Shown: piece after piece, positions 7,920 through 16,006 of the stretch
Layout: each line of letters opens with the position of its first letter
Numbering within the stretch: the stretch's first letter is position 1
DNA from: Leifsonia aquatica
GTDB lineage: Bacteria; Actinomycetota; Actinomycetes; Actinomycetales; Microbacteriaceae
NCBI RefSeq assembly: GCF_014190775.1
Contig: NZ_JACHVP010000001.1
Location: forward strand, 868,001-932,000
DNA: 64,000 bases
Direction of reading: 5' to 3'
Translations under genes and position numbers: made by a program
Notes under the pieces: generated by a model
What the model was told of the DNA's origin: nothing
Seen by the model: the letters and a program-made list of their open reading frames with translations, nothing else
The model's database searches: none

Positions 7920-8518
7920 TGGAGAAGTTCGAGACCGTGACCGGCGTGGCCGTCCCGCTGCGCCGTTCCAACGTGGACACCGACCAGATCATCCCGGCGG
8001 TGTTCCTCAAGCGCGTCACCAAGACCGGCTTCGACGACGCCCTCTTCCACGAGTGGCGCAAGGACCCGGACTTCATCCTGAACCAGGCCCCGTACCAGGG
8101 TGCGTCCGTGCTCGTCGCCGGCGCCGACTTCGGCACCGGCTCGTCGCGTGAGCACGCCGTCTGGGCGCTGCGCGACTACGGCTTCCGCGTCGTGCTGAGC
8201 CCGCGCTTCGCCGACATCTTCCGCGGGAACTCCGGCAAGCAGGGACTGCTCGCCGGGCAGATCACGGAGGAGGACGCCGAGCGTCTCTGGGCGGCCATCG
8301 AGGCTCAGCCGGGAATAGCGGCGACGGTGGATCTGGTTGCCAAGACTGCGACGATCGGTGAGGTCCAGGTGTCTTTCGACATCGACGATTACACTCGCTG
8401 GCGTTTGCTCGAAGGGTTGGACGACATCGCTCTGACCCTGCGCGACGAGGCGCGCATCTCCGAATACGAAAGCGGCCGCGCTGGTTGGCGGCCCAAGACA
8501 CTCCCGGTGAAACTTTGA
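7919..8518 (+). CDS. leuD: 3-isopropylmalate dehydratase small subunit
   Basis: A 199-residue swivel-domain subunit that completes the LeuCD isomerase. It shows the family's N-V-D-T-D-Q-I-I-P start at about residues 18-26, the substrate-binding G-S-S-R-E-H motif and the R-F-A-D-I-F-R-x-N stretch. It starts inside the leuC stop codon and ends over the TTG start of murA, so leuC, leuD and murA are translated in series. Confidence 0.97.
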   Translation: MEKFETVTGVAVPLRRSNVDTDQIIPAVFLKRVTKTGFDDALFHEWRKDPDFILNQAPYQGASVLVAGADFGTGSSREHAVWALRDYGFRVVLSPRFADIFRGNSGKQGLLAGQITEEDAERLWAAIEAQPGIAATVDLVAKTATIGEVQVSFDIDDYTRWRLLEGLDDIALTLRDEARISEYESGRAGWRPKTLPVKL

Positions 8519-9885
8519 ACTCACTTCTTCAGGACGCTCAGGCAGCTGGAGCACGCGTCGGCCTCAAGGGCGACCGCATCACGATCAACGGCGGCATCCC
8601 GCTCCGGGGCCGCATCGAGGTCCGCGGGGCCAAGAACTTCGTCACCAAGGCGATGGTCGCCGCGATCCTCGGCGAGGGCCCGAGCGTCCTGCGGAACGTG
8701 CCGGACATCAGCGACGTCCGCGTCGTGCGCGGGCTGCTCGAGGTCCACGGCGTCAAGGTGACGGACGGCGGCGAGGACGGCGAGCTCCTGCTCGACCCGA
8801 GCGCCGTCGAGTCGGCCCACATGGCCGACATCGACGCCCACGCCGGTTCCAGCCGCATCCCGATCCTGTTCTGCGGGCCGCTGCTGCACCGTCTCGGCGA
8901 GGCGTTCATCCCCGATCTCGGCGGCTGCCGCATCGGCGACCGCCCGATCGACTACCACCTCGACGTGCTGCGTCAGTTCGGCGCCGTGGTCGACAAGCGC
9001 CCCACCGGCATCCGCCTGAGCGCCCCGAACGGCCTCCACGGCGCGAAGCTCTCGCTCCCGTACCCGAGCGTCGGCGCCACCGAGCAGGTCCTGCTGACGG
9101 CGGTCCGCGCAGACGGCATCACCGAGCTCTCGGGCGCGGCGATCGAGCCCGAGATCATGGATCTCATCAACGTGCTGCAGAAGATGGGCGCGATCATCTC
9201 GGTCGACACCGACCGCGTGATCCGCATCGAGGGCGTCAAGAAGCTCGTCGGCTACAGCCACACCGCGCTCTTCGACCGCAACGAGGCCGCCAGCTGGGCG
9301 GCCGCGGCGCTGGCCACCAACGGCGACATCTACGTCGGCGGTGCGCGCCAGCCCGAGATGCTGACGTTCCTCAACGTCTTCCGTAAGGTCGGCGGCGCCT
9401 TCGAGATCCACGACGACGGCATCCGCTTCTTCCACCCGGGAGGCACCCTCAAGCCCGTCGTGATCGAGACGGACGTGCACCCCGGCTTCATGACCGACTG
9501 GCAGCAGCCGCTCGTCATCGCGCTCGCGAAGGCGGAGGGCGTGTCGATCGTGCACGAGACCGTGTACGAGCAGCGTTTCGGCTTCGTCGACGCGCTCATC
9601 GACATGGGTGCGAAGATCCAGGTCCACAAGGAGTGCCTGGGCGGACACGCGTGCCGCTTCGGTCAGCGCAACTTCAACCACTCCGCGGTCATCATGGGCC
9701 CGACGCAGCTCAAGGGCGCCGACATCGAGATCCCGGACCTGCGCGGCGGCTTCAGCCACCTGATCGCGGCACTGACCGCAGAGGGCACCTCGACCGTCAG
9801 CAACGTCGGCATCATCAGCCGCGGATACGCGAACTTCATCACGAAGCTGGAGCAGCTCGGAGCGGACTTCGTCCTCGAAGGGTGA
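8515..9885 (+). CDS. murA: UDP-N-acetylglucosamine 1-carboxyvinyltransferase
   Basis: A 456-residue cytosolic enzyme for the first committed step of peptidoglycan synthesis: it adds enolpyruvate from PEP to UDP-GlcNAc. The catalytic Cys is at 138 in G-G-C-R-I-G-D-R-P, the form sensitive to fosfomycin in known enzymes (some actinobacteria have Asp here). The early R-G-A-K-N motif and the late D-L-R-G-G segment are present. I chose the TTG at 8515, which overlaps the leuD stop as TTGA; an upstream TTG at 8485 would add ten residues inside leuD. Confidence 0.95.
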   Translation: MNSLLQDAQAAGARVGLKGDRITINGGIPLRGRIEVRGAKNFVTKAMVAAILGEGPSVLRNVPDISDVRVVRGLLEVHGVKVTDGGEDGELLLDPSAVESAHMADIDAHAGSSRIPILFCGPLLHRLGEAFIPDLGGCRIGDRPIDYHLDVLRQFGAVVDKRPTGIRLSAPNGLHGAKLSLPYPSVGATEQVLLTAVRADGITELSGAAIEPEIMDLINVLQKMGAIISVDTDRVIRIEGVKKLVGYSHTALFDRNEAASWAAAALATNGDIYVGGARQPEMLTFLNVFRKVGGAFEIHDDGIRFFHPGGTLKPVVIETDVHPGFMTDWQQPLVIALAKAEGVSIVHETVYEQRFGFVDALIDMGAKIQVHKECLGGHACRFGQRNFNHSAVIMGPTQLKGADIEIPDLRGGFSHLIAALTAEGTSTVSNVGIISRGYANFITKLEQLGADFVLEG

Positions 9886-9904
9886 CGGCACGGATAATAG
9901 GGAT

Positions 9905-10693
9905 GTGTCACATCCCGAAGATCCCGCCGTCCAGCGTCCCCCGATGAAGCGCCAGCGTTCGGAGAAGAGCCGCCCGTCGATCTTCTGGGTCCTCGCGGGC
10001 CTCGTCGTCCCGATCGGCAGCCTCATGGCCCGGTTCCGCATGGTCGACCGCGAGAAGATGCCGCGCCACGGCGCGTACATCGTCGCTCCGAACCACTACA
10101 GCGAGATCGACCCCGTCATGGTCGGGATGGTGCTGTGGCACCTCGGGAGGCTGCCGCGCTTCCTCGCGAAGGACAGCCTGTTCCGGATCCCGGTCGTGGG
10201 CTGGTTCCTGCGCAAGTCCGGCCAGGTGCCGGTCGCGCGCGGAGGAGGCGCCCGGGGCGCGACGACGCTCGACGCGGCCCAGAAGATCATCGAGGAGGGC
10301 CGCATCGTCGTCGTCTACCCGGAGGGCTCGCTGACCCGCGACCCCGACATGTGGCCGATGCGCGGCAAGACGGGTGCTGCCCGCATGGCGCTCGAGCACG
10401 GCATCCCGGTGATCCCGATGGCGCACTGGGGCACCCAGCAGGTGATGGCGCGCTACTCGAAGAAGATCAGCTTCTTCCCGCGCAAGACGATCGACGTGAA
10501 GTTCGGCGACCCCGTCGACCTCTCGGCCTTCGAGGGCCGCAACCTCGACAGCGCGACCCTGGCCGAGGCCACGGCCGTCATCATGGCGGCGATCACCGCT
10601 CTGCTCGAGGACCTCCGCGGAGAGAAGGCGCCCGCGGAGCGCTGGGACCCCTCCCAGCACAACCAGAAGGAGACCGGCCGCTTCGATGGCTAA
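9905..10693 (+). CDS. 1-acyl-sn-glycerol-3-phosphate acyltransferase (PlsC family)
   Basis: A 262-residue membrane-associated acyltransferase that makes phosphatidic acid or a related lipid. It has the N-H-x(4)-D catalytic motif (N-H-Y-S-E-I-D) near residue 62, an F-P-E-G-type motif (Y-P-E-G-S-L-T) and one hydrophobic segment near the N-terminus. A -10 box GATAAT (9893-9898) is 6 bases before the GTG at 9905 and no ribosome binding site is seen, so a leaderless start there is preferred over the ATG at 9944. The end overlaps gpsA by 8 bases, which fits a shared role in phospholipid synthesis. Confidence 0.9.
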   Translation: MSHPEDPAVQRPPMKRQRSEKSRPSIFWVLAGLVVPIGSLMARFRMVDREKMPRHGAYIVAPNHYSEIDPVMVGMVLWHLGRLPRFLAKDSLFRIPVVGWFLRKSGQVPVARGGGARGATTLDAAQKIIEEGRIVVVYPEGSLTRDPDMWPMRGKTGAARMALEHGIPVIPMAHWGTQQVMARYSKKISFFPRKTIDVKFGDPVDLSAFEGRNLDSATLAEATAVIMAAITALLEDLRGEKAPAERWDPSQHNQKETGRFDG

Positions 10694-11834
10694 GACGGCA
10701 CGCAAGGCCCCGCCCACGCCGCCGCGACGCATCGCGGTGCTCGGCGCCGGGAGCTGGGGGACCACATTCGCGAAGATCCTCGCCGACGGCGGCTCGGACG
10801 TCGTGCTCTGGGCACGTCGTCCCGAGCTGGCGCGTGAGATCAACGAGGTCAAGCGCAACAGCGACTACCTCGAGGGCATCAACCTCCCGCGCAACCTGCG
10901 GGCGACCTCCAAGCTCGGCGAGGCGATGCGGGATGCGGAGGTCGTGTTCGTCTCCATCCCGAGCCAGACCCTCCGGGGCAACCTCGAGGCGATCAAGCCG
11001 TACCTCGGCCCGTCGACCATCGTCGTCAGCCTGATGAAGGGCGTCGAGAAGGGCACCGGCCTGAGGATGAGCGAGGTGATCGCGCAGGGGCTCCCCATCG
11101 AGCCCGAGCGGATCGCGGTGGCGTCCGGACCGAACCTGGCGCTGGAGATCGCGCGCGAGCAGCCGACCGCCGCCGTCGTGTCGTCGGCGAGCCTGGAGAC
11201 CGCGCAGACGGTGGCGATGGCCGCCACCAACCGCTACTTCCGCAGCTACGTGAACACCGACGTGATCGGCACGGAGTTCGGCGGCGTGCTGAAGAACCTC
11301 ATCGCCGTCGCGATCGGAATCGTCGACGGCGTCGGCTACGGCGAGAACACCAAGGCGTCGATCATCACGCGCGGACTGGTCGAGATGACCGACTTCGCCG
11401 TGGCGTACGGCGCCGAGGCGCAGACGCTCTCGGGGCTCGCGGGCCTCGGCGACCTGATCGCGACCTGCGAGTCGTCGCTCAGCCGCAACAACACCGCCGG
11501 GCGACTGCTCGGCCAGGGCTACAGCTTCACCGACGTGGTGAAGCAGATGAACCAGACGGCGGAGGGGCTGGCCTCGGTCGCCCCCGTGCTGAGCCTGGCG
11601 GAGGCGCGCGGGGTGGAGATGCCGATCGTGCGGCAGGTGAGCCAGGTGCTCGCCGGCACGCTCGATCCCAAGGACATCGCGCCGCACCTGACCACGGACT
11701 CGGACGAGCCGCAAGGCGAAAGGACGACGGATGACGGACACGGCCACGGTGGCTCTTCTCTTCGGGGGGCGTTCAAGCGAGCATTCGATCAGCTGCGCAA
11801 CGGCGGCCGGGGTCCTCGCGGCGATCGACCGTAG
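10686..11834 (+). CDS. gpsA: NAD(P)-dependent glycerol-3-phosphate dehydrogenase
   Basis: It makes sn-glycerol-3-phosphate from dihydroxyacetone phosphate for phospholipids. The Rossmann motif G-A-G-S-W-G-T is at about residues 20-26, K-G-V-E-K-G and the catalytic-Lys segment E-F-G-G-V-L-K-N follow, and the C-terminal domain has G-L-A-G-L-G-D. The family usually ends near residue 340. Here the frame continues to 382 residues and covers the first 104 bases of ddl in another frame, so the last 35 or so residues (G-H-G-H-G-G and basic runs) look like unselected read-through. A lost stop or small frameshift is likely. Confidence 0.93.
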   Translation: MAKTARKAPPTPPRRIAVLGAGSWGTTFAKILADGGSDVVLWARRPELAREINEVKRNSDYLEGINLPRNLRATSKLGEAMRDAEVVFVSIPSQTLRGNLEAIKPYLGPSTIVVSLMKGVEKGTGLRMSEVIAQGLPIEPERIAVASGPNLALEIAREQPTAAVVSSASLETAQTVAMAATNRYFRSYVNTDVIGTEFGGVLKNLIAVAIGIVDGVGYGENTKASIITRGLVEMTDFAVAYGAEAQTLSGLAGLGDLIATCESSLSRNNTAGRLLGQGYSFTDVVKQMNQTAEGLASVAPVLSLAEARGVEMPIVRQVSQVLAGTLDPKDIAPHLTTDSDEPQGERTTDDGHGHGGSSLRGAFKRAFDQLRNGGRGPRGDRP

Positions 11835-12828
11835 CGCGTACCGCGTCATCCCGATCGGCATCACCCACGACGGCGCGTTCACGCTGCAGCCGGACGAGGC
11901 CGCGCGGTTCGCGCTGAACGCGGAGGTGCTGCCGGAGGTCGAGGACAACGGCACCCGCGTCCACTGGCCGGAAAGCGTCGCCACGCGCGAGCTGACCGTC
12001 ACGCATCCGGACGGCACGGTCGAGTCGCTCGGCGACGTCGACATCGTCTTCCCGATCCTGCACGGACCCTGGGGCGAGGACGGCACGATCCAGGGTCTGC
12101 TCGAGCTGGCCGGCCTGCCGTACGTCGGCAGCGGCGTGCTCGCGAGCGCGCTCGGGATGGACAAGCACTTCACCAAGACCGTGCTGCAGCAGGCGGGCAT
12201 CCCGGTCGCGCCGTGGCAGACCGTGACCGCCCACCGCTGGCGCACGACGGCCGAGGCCGTCCGCGAGGAGGCCCGCGCGCTCGGGCTGCCCGCGTTCGTG
12301 AAGCCGGCGCGCGCCGGCTCCAGCGTCGGCGTCACCAAGGTCAAGGACTGGGCCGACCTGGATGCGGCCATCGAGATCGCCCTCGCCGAGGACGACCGGG
12401 TGCTCATCGAGTCGACCCTGGTCGGCCGCGAGGTCGAGATCGCGGTGCTCGGCGGCCGCCCGGGCGAGCCCGCCCGTGCCTCCGTCGCCGGCGAGGTCGT
12501 CGTCTCGGGCCGCGACTTCTACGACTTCGCGGCGAAATACCTGGATGCACCGGGCATCGACCTCATCTGTCCGGCGGAGCTGAGCGATGCCGAGCTCGCC
12601 GAGATGGCGGATCTCGCCGTGCGCGCGTTCGACGCGATCGGCGGCGAGGGGCTCGCGCGAGTGGACTTCTTCCTGACGGCCGACGGCTTCGTGATCAACG
12701 AGATCAATACCATGCCGGGCTTCACGCCGATCTCGATGTTCCCGCGCTGCTGGCAGGAGTCGGGGCTGTCGTACCCGGACCTGATCGACGAGCTGATCCA
12801 GGTCGCACTGGCCCGCGCGGCGGCCTGA
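11731..12828 (+). CDS. ddl: D-alanine--D-alanine ligase
   Basis: A 365-residue ATP-grasp enzyme that joins two D-Ala for the peptidoglycan stem peptide. The conserved N-terminal G-G-R-S-S-E-H is at about 12-18, the G-P-x-G-E-D-G segment is near 110, the ATP-grasp P-A-R-A-G-S-S-V-G-V is near 190, and N-E-I-N-T-M-P-G-F-T lies near the end. The ATG at 11731 lies well inside the annotated end of gpsA. The conserved N-terminal motif falls within the overlap, so this start is required. Confidence 0.96.
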   Translation: MTDTATVALLFGGRSSEHSISCATAAGVLAAIDRSAYRVIPIGITHDGAFTLQPDEAARFALNAEVLPEVEDNGTRVHWPESVATRELTVTHPDGTVESLGDVDIVFPILHGPWGEDGTIQGLLELAGLPYVGSGVLASALGMDKHFTKTVLQQAGIPVAPWQTVTAHRWRTTAEAVREEARALGLPAFVKPARAGSSVGVTKVKDWADLDAAIEIALAEDDRVLIESTLVGREVEIAVLGGRPGEPARASVAGEVVVSGRDFYDFAAKYLDAPGIDLICPAELSDAELAEMADLAVRAFDAIGGEGLARVDFFLTADGFVINEINTMPGFTPISMFPRCWQESGLSYPDLIDELIQVALARAAA

Positions 12829-12875
12829 GGCCGTCCGCTCCGCTCGCCCCTCCGCTCGCGTCCGCTCAGCGGTTC

Positions 12876-12935
12876 TGCTGCGCCACGCGACGAATGCTGC
12901 GCGGCGCGCGACAGCACTCGTCCCGTGGCGTAGCA
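12876..12935. repeat. Long hairpin between ddl and the DUF3515 gene
   Basis: The arms 12876-12899 and 12912-12935 pair at 21 of 24 positions around a 12-base GC loop. It lies between two convergent genes and has no T-run, so it may act as a bidirectional terminator or a REP-like element. Its arm length matches that of the palindrome at 3958-4014 but the sequence differs. Confidence 0.6.
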
Positions 12936-12949
12936 GTCGCGGAGCGGTG

Positions 12950-13468
12950 TCAGCGCGTCGGAGTCGGGGTCGGCGTCGGAGTCGCCGTCGGGGTGAGGCT
13001 GGTGTCCAGCGTCGACAGGCACTGACGGGTCTGCTTGATCGTGGAGACCGCCGACGCGAACTCCGGCAGCACCGACGAGTCGGAGACGCCCGAGACGTGG
13101 TCGATCACGACTTCCGTCGCCGGCGTGCGCCCGAACGTCTGGTAGACGATGGTCTTGGCCGTCGGGTCGGTCATCAGCACCCAGTCCACGCCGTTGACGT
13201 TGACGCACGGCTGCGTCGTCGGCCCGATCGGCGGGACGCCGCAGCGCAGGATGACCGCGGCCGGATCGCCCCACGCTCCGGTCGCCTGCGCGTCGGTGAC
13301 GCGCTTGTCCTTGTCGGCGACCGTGTCGGGCAGGCGCACGCTGATCTCGGCGCAGCCCGGGTCGTTCGCGGCGGCGCCGGGCTCGAGCGAGACGGTGGGC
13401 GCGCAGCCCGCGAGGGCGAGGGCTGCGGCGGCGAGGACGGCGGCGAGGGCGGTGCGGCGAACGGTCAC
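12950..13468 (-). CDS. DUF3515-family lipoprotein
   Basis: A 172-residue predicted lipoprotein. The signal peptide has an Ala/Leu-rich core and the lipobox L-A-G-C with the acylated Cys at residue 22. The body matches DUF3515, with paired cysteines (C-A-E-I, R-C-G-V, P-C-V-N) and a W-V-L-M strand. The function of this actinobacterial family is unknown. The C-terminal tail is a Thr-Pro repeat encoded by a GTCGGA/GTCGGG microrepeat near 12956-13000. The GTG at 13468 is 8 bases after a minus-strand -10 (TAGCCT, 13477-13482), so the mRNA is probably leaderless. Confidence 0.85.
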   Translation of the reverse strand: MTVRRTALAAVLAAAALALAGCAPTVSLEPGAAANDPGCAEISVRLPDTVADKDKRVTDAQATGAWGDPAAVILRCGVPPIGPTTQPCVNVNGVDWVLMTDPTAKTIVYQTFGRTPATEVVIDHVSGVSDSSVLPEFASAVSTIKQTRQCLSTLDTSLTPTATPTPTPTPTR

Positions 13469-13476
13469 GATGATTC

Positions 13477-13486
13477 AGGCTAGCGT
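13477..13486. promoter_or_regulatory. Overlapping divergent -10 boxes
   Basis: TAGCCT on the minus strand (13477-13482, for the DUF3515 gene) and TAGCGT on the plus strand (13481-13486, for thiL) share two bases. Both lie 8 bases from their start codons inside a 26-base intergenic gap. Confidence 0.5.
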
Positions 13487-13494
13487 TTCCAGAC

Positions 13495-14496
13495 ATGGGA
13501 ATGTCTGAGAGCACGGCGGCCGGCGCGACGATGGGCGAGACCACCGAGCGGGAGGCACTGCGCCGCATCTTCCCGCGGCTGCCCGGATCGTCGGCCACCC
13601 TGGTCGGACCGGGCGACGACGCGGCCGTGCTCGCTGCGCCCGACGGCCGCTACGTCGTGACCACGGACATGATGGTGCACGGCCCGGACTTCCGCCTCGC
13701 CTGGTCGTCGCCGGAAGACCTGGGCTGGAAGGCCGCGGCCACCAACCTGTCCGACGTCGCGGCGATGGGCGCGGTCCCGACCGCCCTGGTCGTCGCGATC
13801 GCGGCGCCCTCGACGATGCCCGTCGCCGACCTGGAGGCGATCGCCGACGGTTTCCGCCTCGCCTGCGAGGAGCTCGCCCCCGGCTGCGGGGTGGTGGGCG
13901 GCGACCTGTCCGTATCCGAGACGCTGACGTTCGCGGTGACCGCGTTCGGCGACCTCCAGGGCCGCGCCCCCGTCCTGCGCAGCGGTGCACGTCCAGGGGA
14001 TGTCGTCGCCGTGTCCGGTGTGCTGGGCGCCGCCGCGGAGGGGCTCCGGCTGCTCTTCGCGGAGGCGGTGGACGAACAGGGCGTCCCGAGTCGCGAGCGG
14101 TTCGCCGACGTCTACGCCGCGCATCCCGAGACCGTCGGCGCGCAGCTGCGTCCGCGTCCGCCCATCGCCGACGGGCCGCGCGCGGCTGACGCCGGCGCGA
14201 CGGCGATGCTCGACCTCAGCGACGGGCTGGCGCTGGATGCACGACGGGTGGCCGAGGCCAGCGGGGTGGCGATCGACTTGGACCGCGCAGGGCTCGGCGA
14301 CGACGTCCGCTCGGCTCTGACCGGGGGAGAGGACCACAGCCTCTTCGCCGCCTTCCCGGCGTCCGCGGTGCTGCCAGGCGGGTTCCGCCGGATCGGCGTG
14401 GTGCGGGAGGGTGCCGGACTCCTCGTCGACGGCCGCCCCTTCGACGAGCGCGGCGGCTGGGACCCGTACCTGGAGTGGGACGGCGCCGCCGGGTGA
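13495..14496 (+). CDS. thiL: Thiamine-monophosphate kinase
   Basis: A 333-residue PurM/AIR-synthase-fold kinase that makes thiamine diphosphate from thiamine monophosphate with ATP. Family motifs are V-G-P-G-D-D-A-A-V near residue 38, T-T-D-M-M-V-H-G, the long D-L-G-W-K-A-A-A-T-N-L-S-D segment, G-G-D-L-S, and D-L-S-D-G-L near 240. The ATG at 13495 is 8 bases after a TAGCGT box; the ATG at 13501 is also possible. It stands alone, with no other thi genes nearby. Confidence 0.95.
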   Translation: MGMSESTAAGATMGETTEREALRRIFPRLPGSSATLVGPGDDAAVLAAPDGRYVVTTDMMVHGPDFRLAWSSPEDLGWKAAATNLSDVAAMGAVPTALVVAIAAPSTMPVADLEAIADGFRLACEELAPGCGVVGGDLSVSETLTFAVTAFGDLQGRAPVLRSGARPGDVVAVSGVLGAAAEGLRLLFAEAVDEQGVPSRERFADVYAAHPETVGAQLRPRPPIADGPRAADAGATAMLDLSDGLALDARRVAEASGVAIDLDRAGLGDDVRSALTGGEDHSLFAAFPASAVLPGGFRRIGVVREGAGLLVDGRPFDERGGWDPYLEWDGAAG

Positions 14497-14525
14497 CCCG
14501 CGGCGCCTTCCCTCGCAATCCAGTC

Positions 14526-14602
14526 GTCACGACACGCCGTCCAGGAGGGTGCGCTGACGGCGTGTTCTGACAAACCGTTCGAGGCCAGCGGCATGTCGTG
14601 AC
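14526..14602. repeat. Compound inverted repeat between thiL and rsmD
   Basis: The arms 14526-14541 and 14556-14571 pair at 14 of 16 positions. In addition, GTCACGACA at 14526-14534 is exactly complementary to TGTCGTGAC at 14594-14602, giving a competing long-range stem. The TCACGACA/TGTCGTGA arms also occur in the palindrome at 3953-3979. It lies at a convergent junction and has no T-run. Confidence 0.55.
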
Positions 14603-14628
14603 CACCGGTACGGCCGGAGTGCCCGCGG

Positions 14629-15201
14629 CTACGCCTCGGCCGGCTCCAGCCAGAAGAGGGCGGTCTCGCCGTAGTCCTTGCGGCGCACGAGCTCCAGGCC
14701 GTGGGGGAGCGTCGGCTCGCCCGTGCGGGTGCTGCGCTCCACGCAGACGGACGCGTGCGGAGCCAGCAGCGGCACGAGCGACGTGAGCACCCCGAGCAGC
14801 TCGGCGTCGTCGACGTCGTACGGCGGGTCGATGAACACGAGGTCGAACGGTCCGGACGCGCCCGCGAGGTACGACTGGACGCTCACCGCGCGCACCTCCA
14901 CCGACGGGCGCGCAGAGGGCGGCGCCGCCCGGGTGACGGCGGCCGCGTTGCGCTTGCAGACTTGCGCGGCGGCCGGGCTGCGCTCGACGAGCGTCACGAC
15001 GGTGGCGCCGCGGCTGGCCGCCTCGAGGCCGAGAGCGCCGGAGCCGGCGTAGAGGTCGAGCACGTGCGCGCCGTGCACGGCCCCGCGCGCGTCGAGGGCG
15101 GAGAACGCGGCCTCGCGCACCCGGTCGCTCGTCGGCCGCGTGCCGCTCTTCGGCACCTGGAGGCTGAGCGAGCCGGCATATCCGGAGACGATTCGGGTCA
15201 T
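14629..15201 (-). CDS. rsmD: 16S rRNA m2G966 methyltransferase
   Basis: A 190-residue SAM-dependent methyltransferase that modifies G966 of 16S rRNA in the small subunit. The S-D-R-V-R-E-A segment at about 27-33, the SAM-binding D-L-Y-A-G-S-G-A-L-G-L-E motif and the catalytic D-P-P-Y are all present. A minus-strand -10 (TAGGCT, 15211-15216) is 9 bases from the ATG at 15201, so this start (M-T-R-I-V-S-G) is preferred over the ATG at 15207. In many genomes rsmD is followed by coaD; here they are separated and on opposite strands. Confidence 0.93.
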   Translation of the reverse strand: MTRIVSGYAGSLSLQVPKSGTRPTSDRVREAAFSALDARGAVHGAHVLDLYAGSGALGLEAASRGATVVTLVERSPAAAQVCKRNAAAVTRAAPPSARPSVEVRAVSVQSYLAGASGPFDLVFIDPPYDVDDAELLGVLTSLVPLLAPHASVCVERSTRTGEPTLPHGLELVRRKDYGETALFWLEPAEA

Positions 15202-15265
15202 GGCCATCCGAGCCTAGCCGCATCCCGCCCTCGCCTTTCCGCGCCCGCGCCCGCAAGATAGGGGC

Positions 15266-16006
15266 ATGGAGGAACGCCTCGCTCAGTCCGAGCTCGACGC
15301 GTTGTGGGACTTCGACGATCCGGTGGGTTCCGGGGAGCGGATCGCGTCCGCGGCCGCCGAGCCCTTCCGGGGCGAACTGGTGCGGGCCGAGCTGCAGACG
15401 CAGCGGGCGCGGGCGCTCGGACTCCAGAGACGCTTCGCCGAGGCCGATGCGCTGCTCGATTCGATGGAGCCGGCGAGCGGGCGCCTGCACGTGCGCATCC
15501 TGCTCGAGCGCGGCCGCCTGCGCGCCAGCGAAGGTCGTGGTGCCGAGGCCGTCGAGGTCCTCGAGGAGGCCCTGCAGGCGGCGCGCCGGGAAAGCGAGAC
15601 CTTCCTCGCGGCCGACGCCGCGCACATGCTCGCGATCGTCGATCGGGTCCGCAGCGAGCAGTGGACGGAGGAGGCGTTCGCCGACCTCGCGCAGTCCGAC
15701 GATCCGCGCACGCTGCGCTGGCGCGTCGCGCTCCACAACAACCGCGGCTGGGCGCTGCTGGACGACGGCGACCCCACGGCCGCGGTCGACGAGTTCGAGC
15801 ACGCCCTCCATGCCGCCGACGCGTACGGCACCGCCGACCAGCGTTTCCTCGCGCGCTGGGCCGTCGCGCGAGGGATGCGGGCGGCCGGACGCGCGGACGA
15901 GGCGCTGGAACGGCAGCGGGTACTGGCGGAGGAACGCCCCGGCGACCCGCACGTCGAGGCCGAGATCGCCGCGCTGACGGGGGCTGCGCCTACGATCGAA
16001 TCATGA
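15266..16006 (+). CDS. TPR-like helical repeat protein
   Basis: A 246-residue all-helical protein rich in Ala, Arg, Glu and Leu. Repeats of about 34 residues with TPR-like spacing are visible (for example G-R-G-A-E-A-V-E-V-L-E-E-A-L near 95 and N-N-R-G-W-A-L-L-D-D-G-D near 155). No signal peptide or membrane segment is seen, so it is probably a cytosolic scaffold. Its stop overlaps the recG start (ATGA), so it is co-translated with recG, but no specific role is evident. Confidence 0.75.
   Translation: MEERLAQSELDALWDFDDPVGSGERIASAAAEPFRGELVRAELQTQRARALGLQRRFAEADALLDSMEPASGRLHVRILLERGRLRASEGRGAEAVEVLEEALQAARRESETFLAADAAHMLAIVDRVRSEQWTEEAFADLAQSDDPRTLRWRVALHNNRGWALLDDGDPTAAVDEFEHALHAADAYGTADQRFLARWAVARGMRAAGRADEALERQRVLAEERPGDPHVEAEIAALTGAAPTIES

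Noticed and set aside
12829-12949. Small protein gene in the gap after ddl
   Set aside because: Reading frames here cover a hairpin and have no ribosome binding site or leaderless -10.
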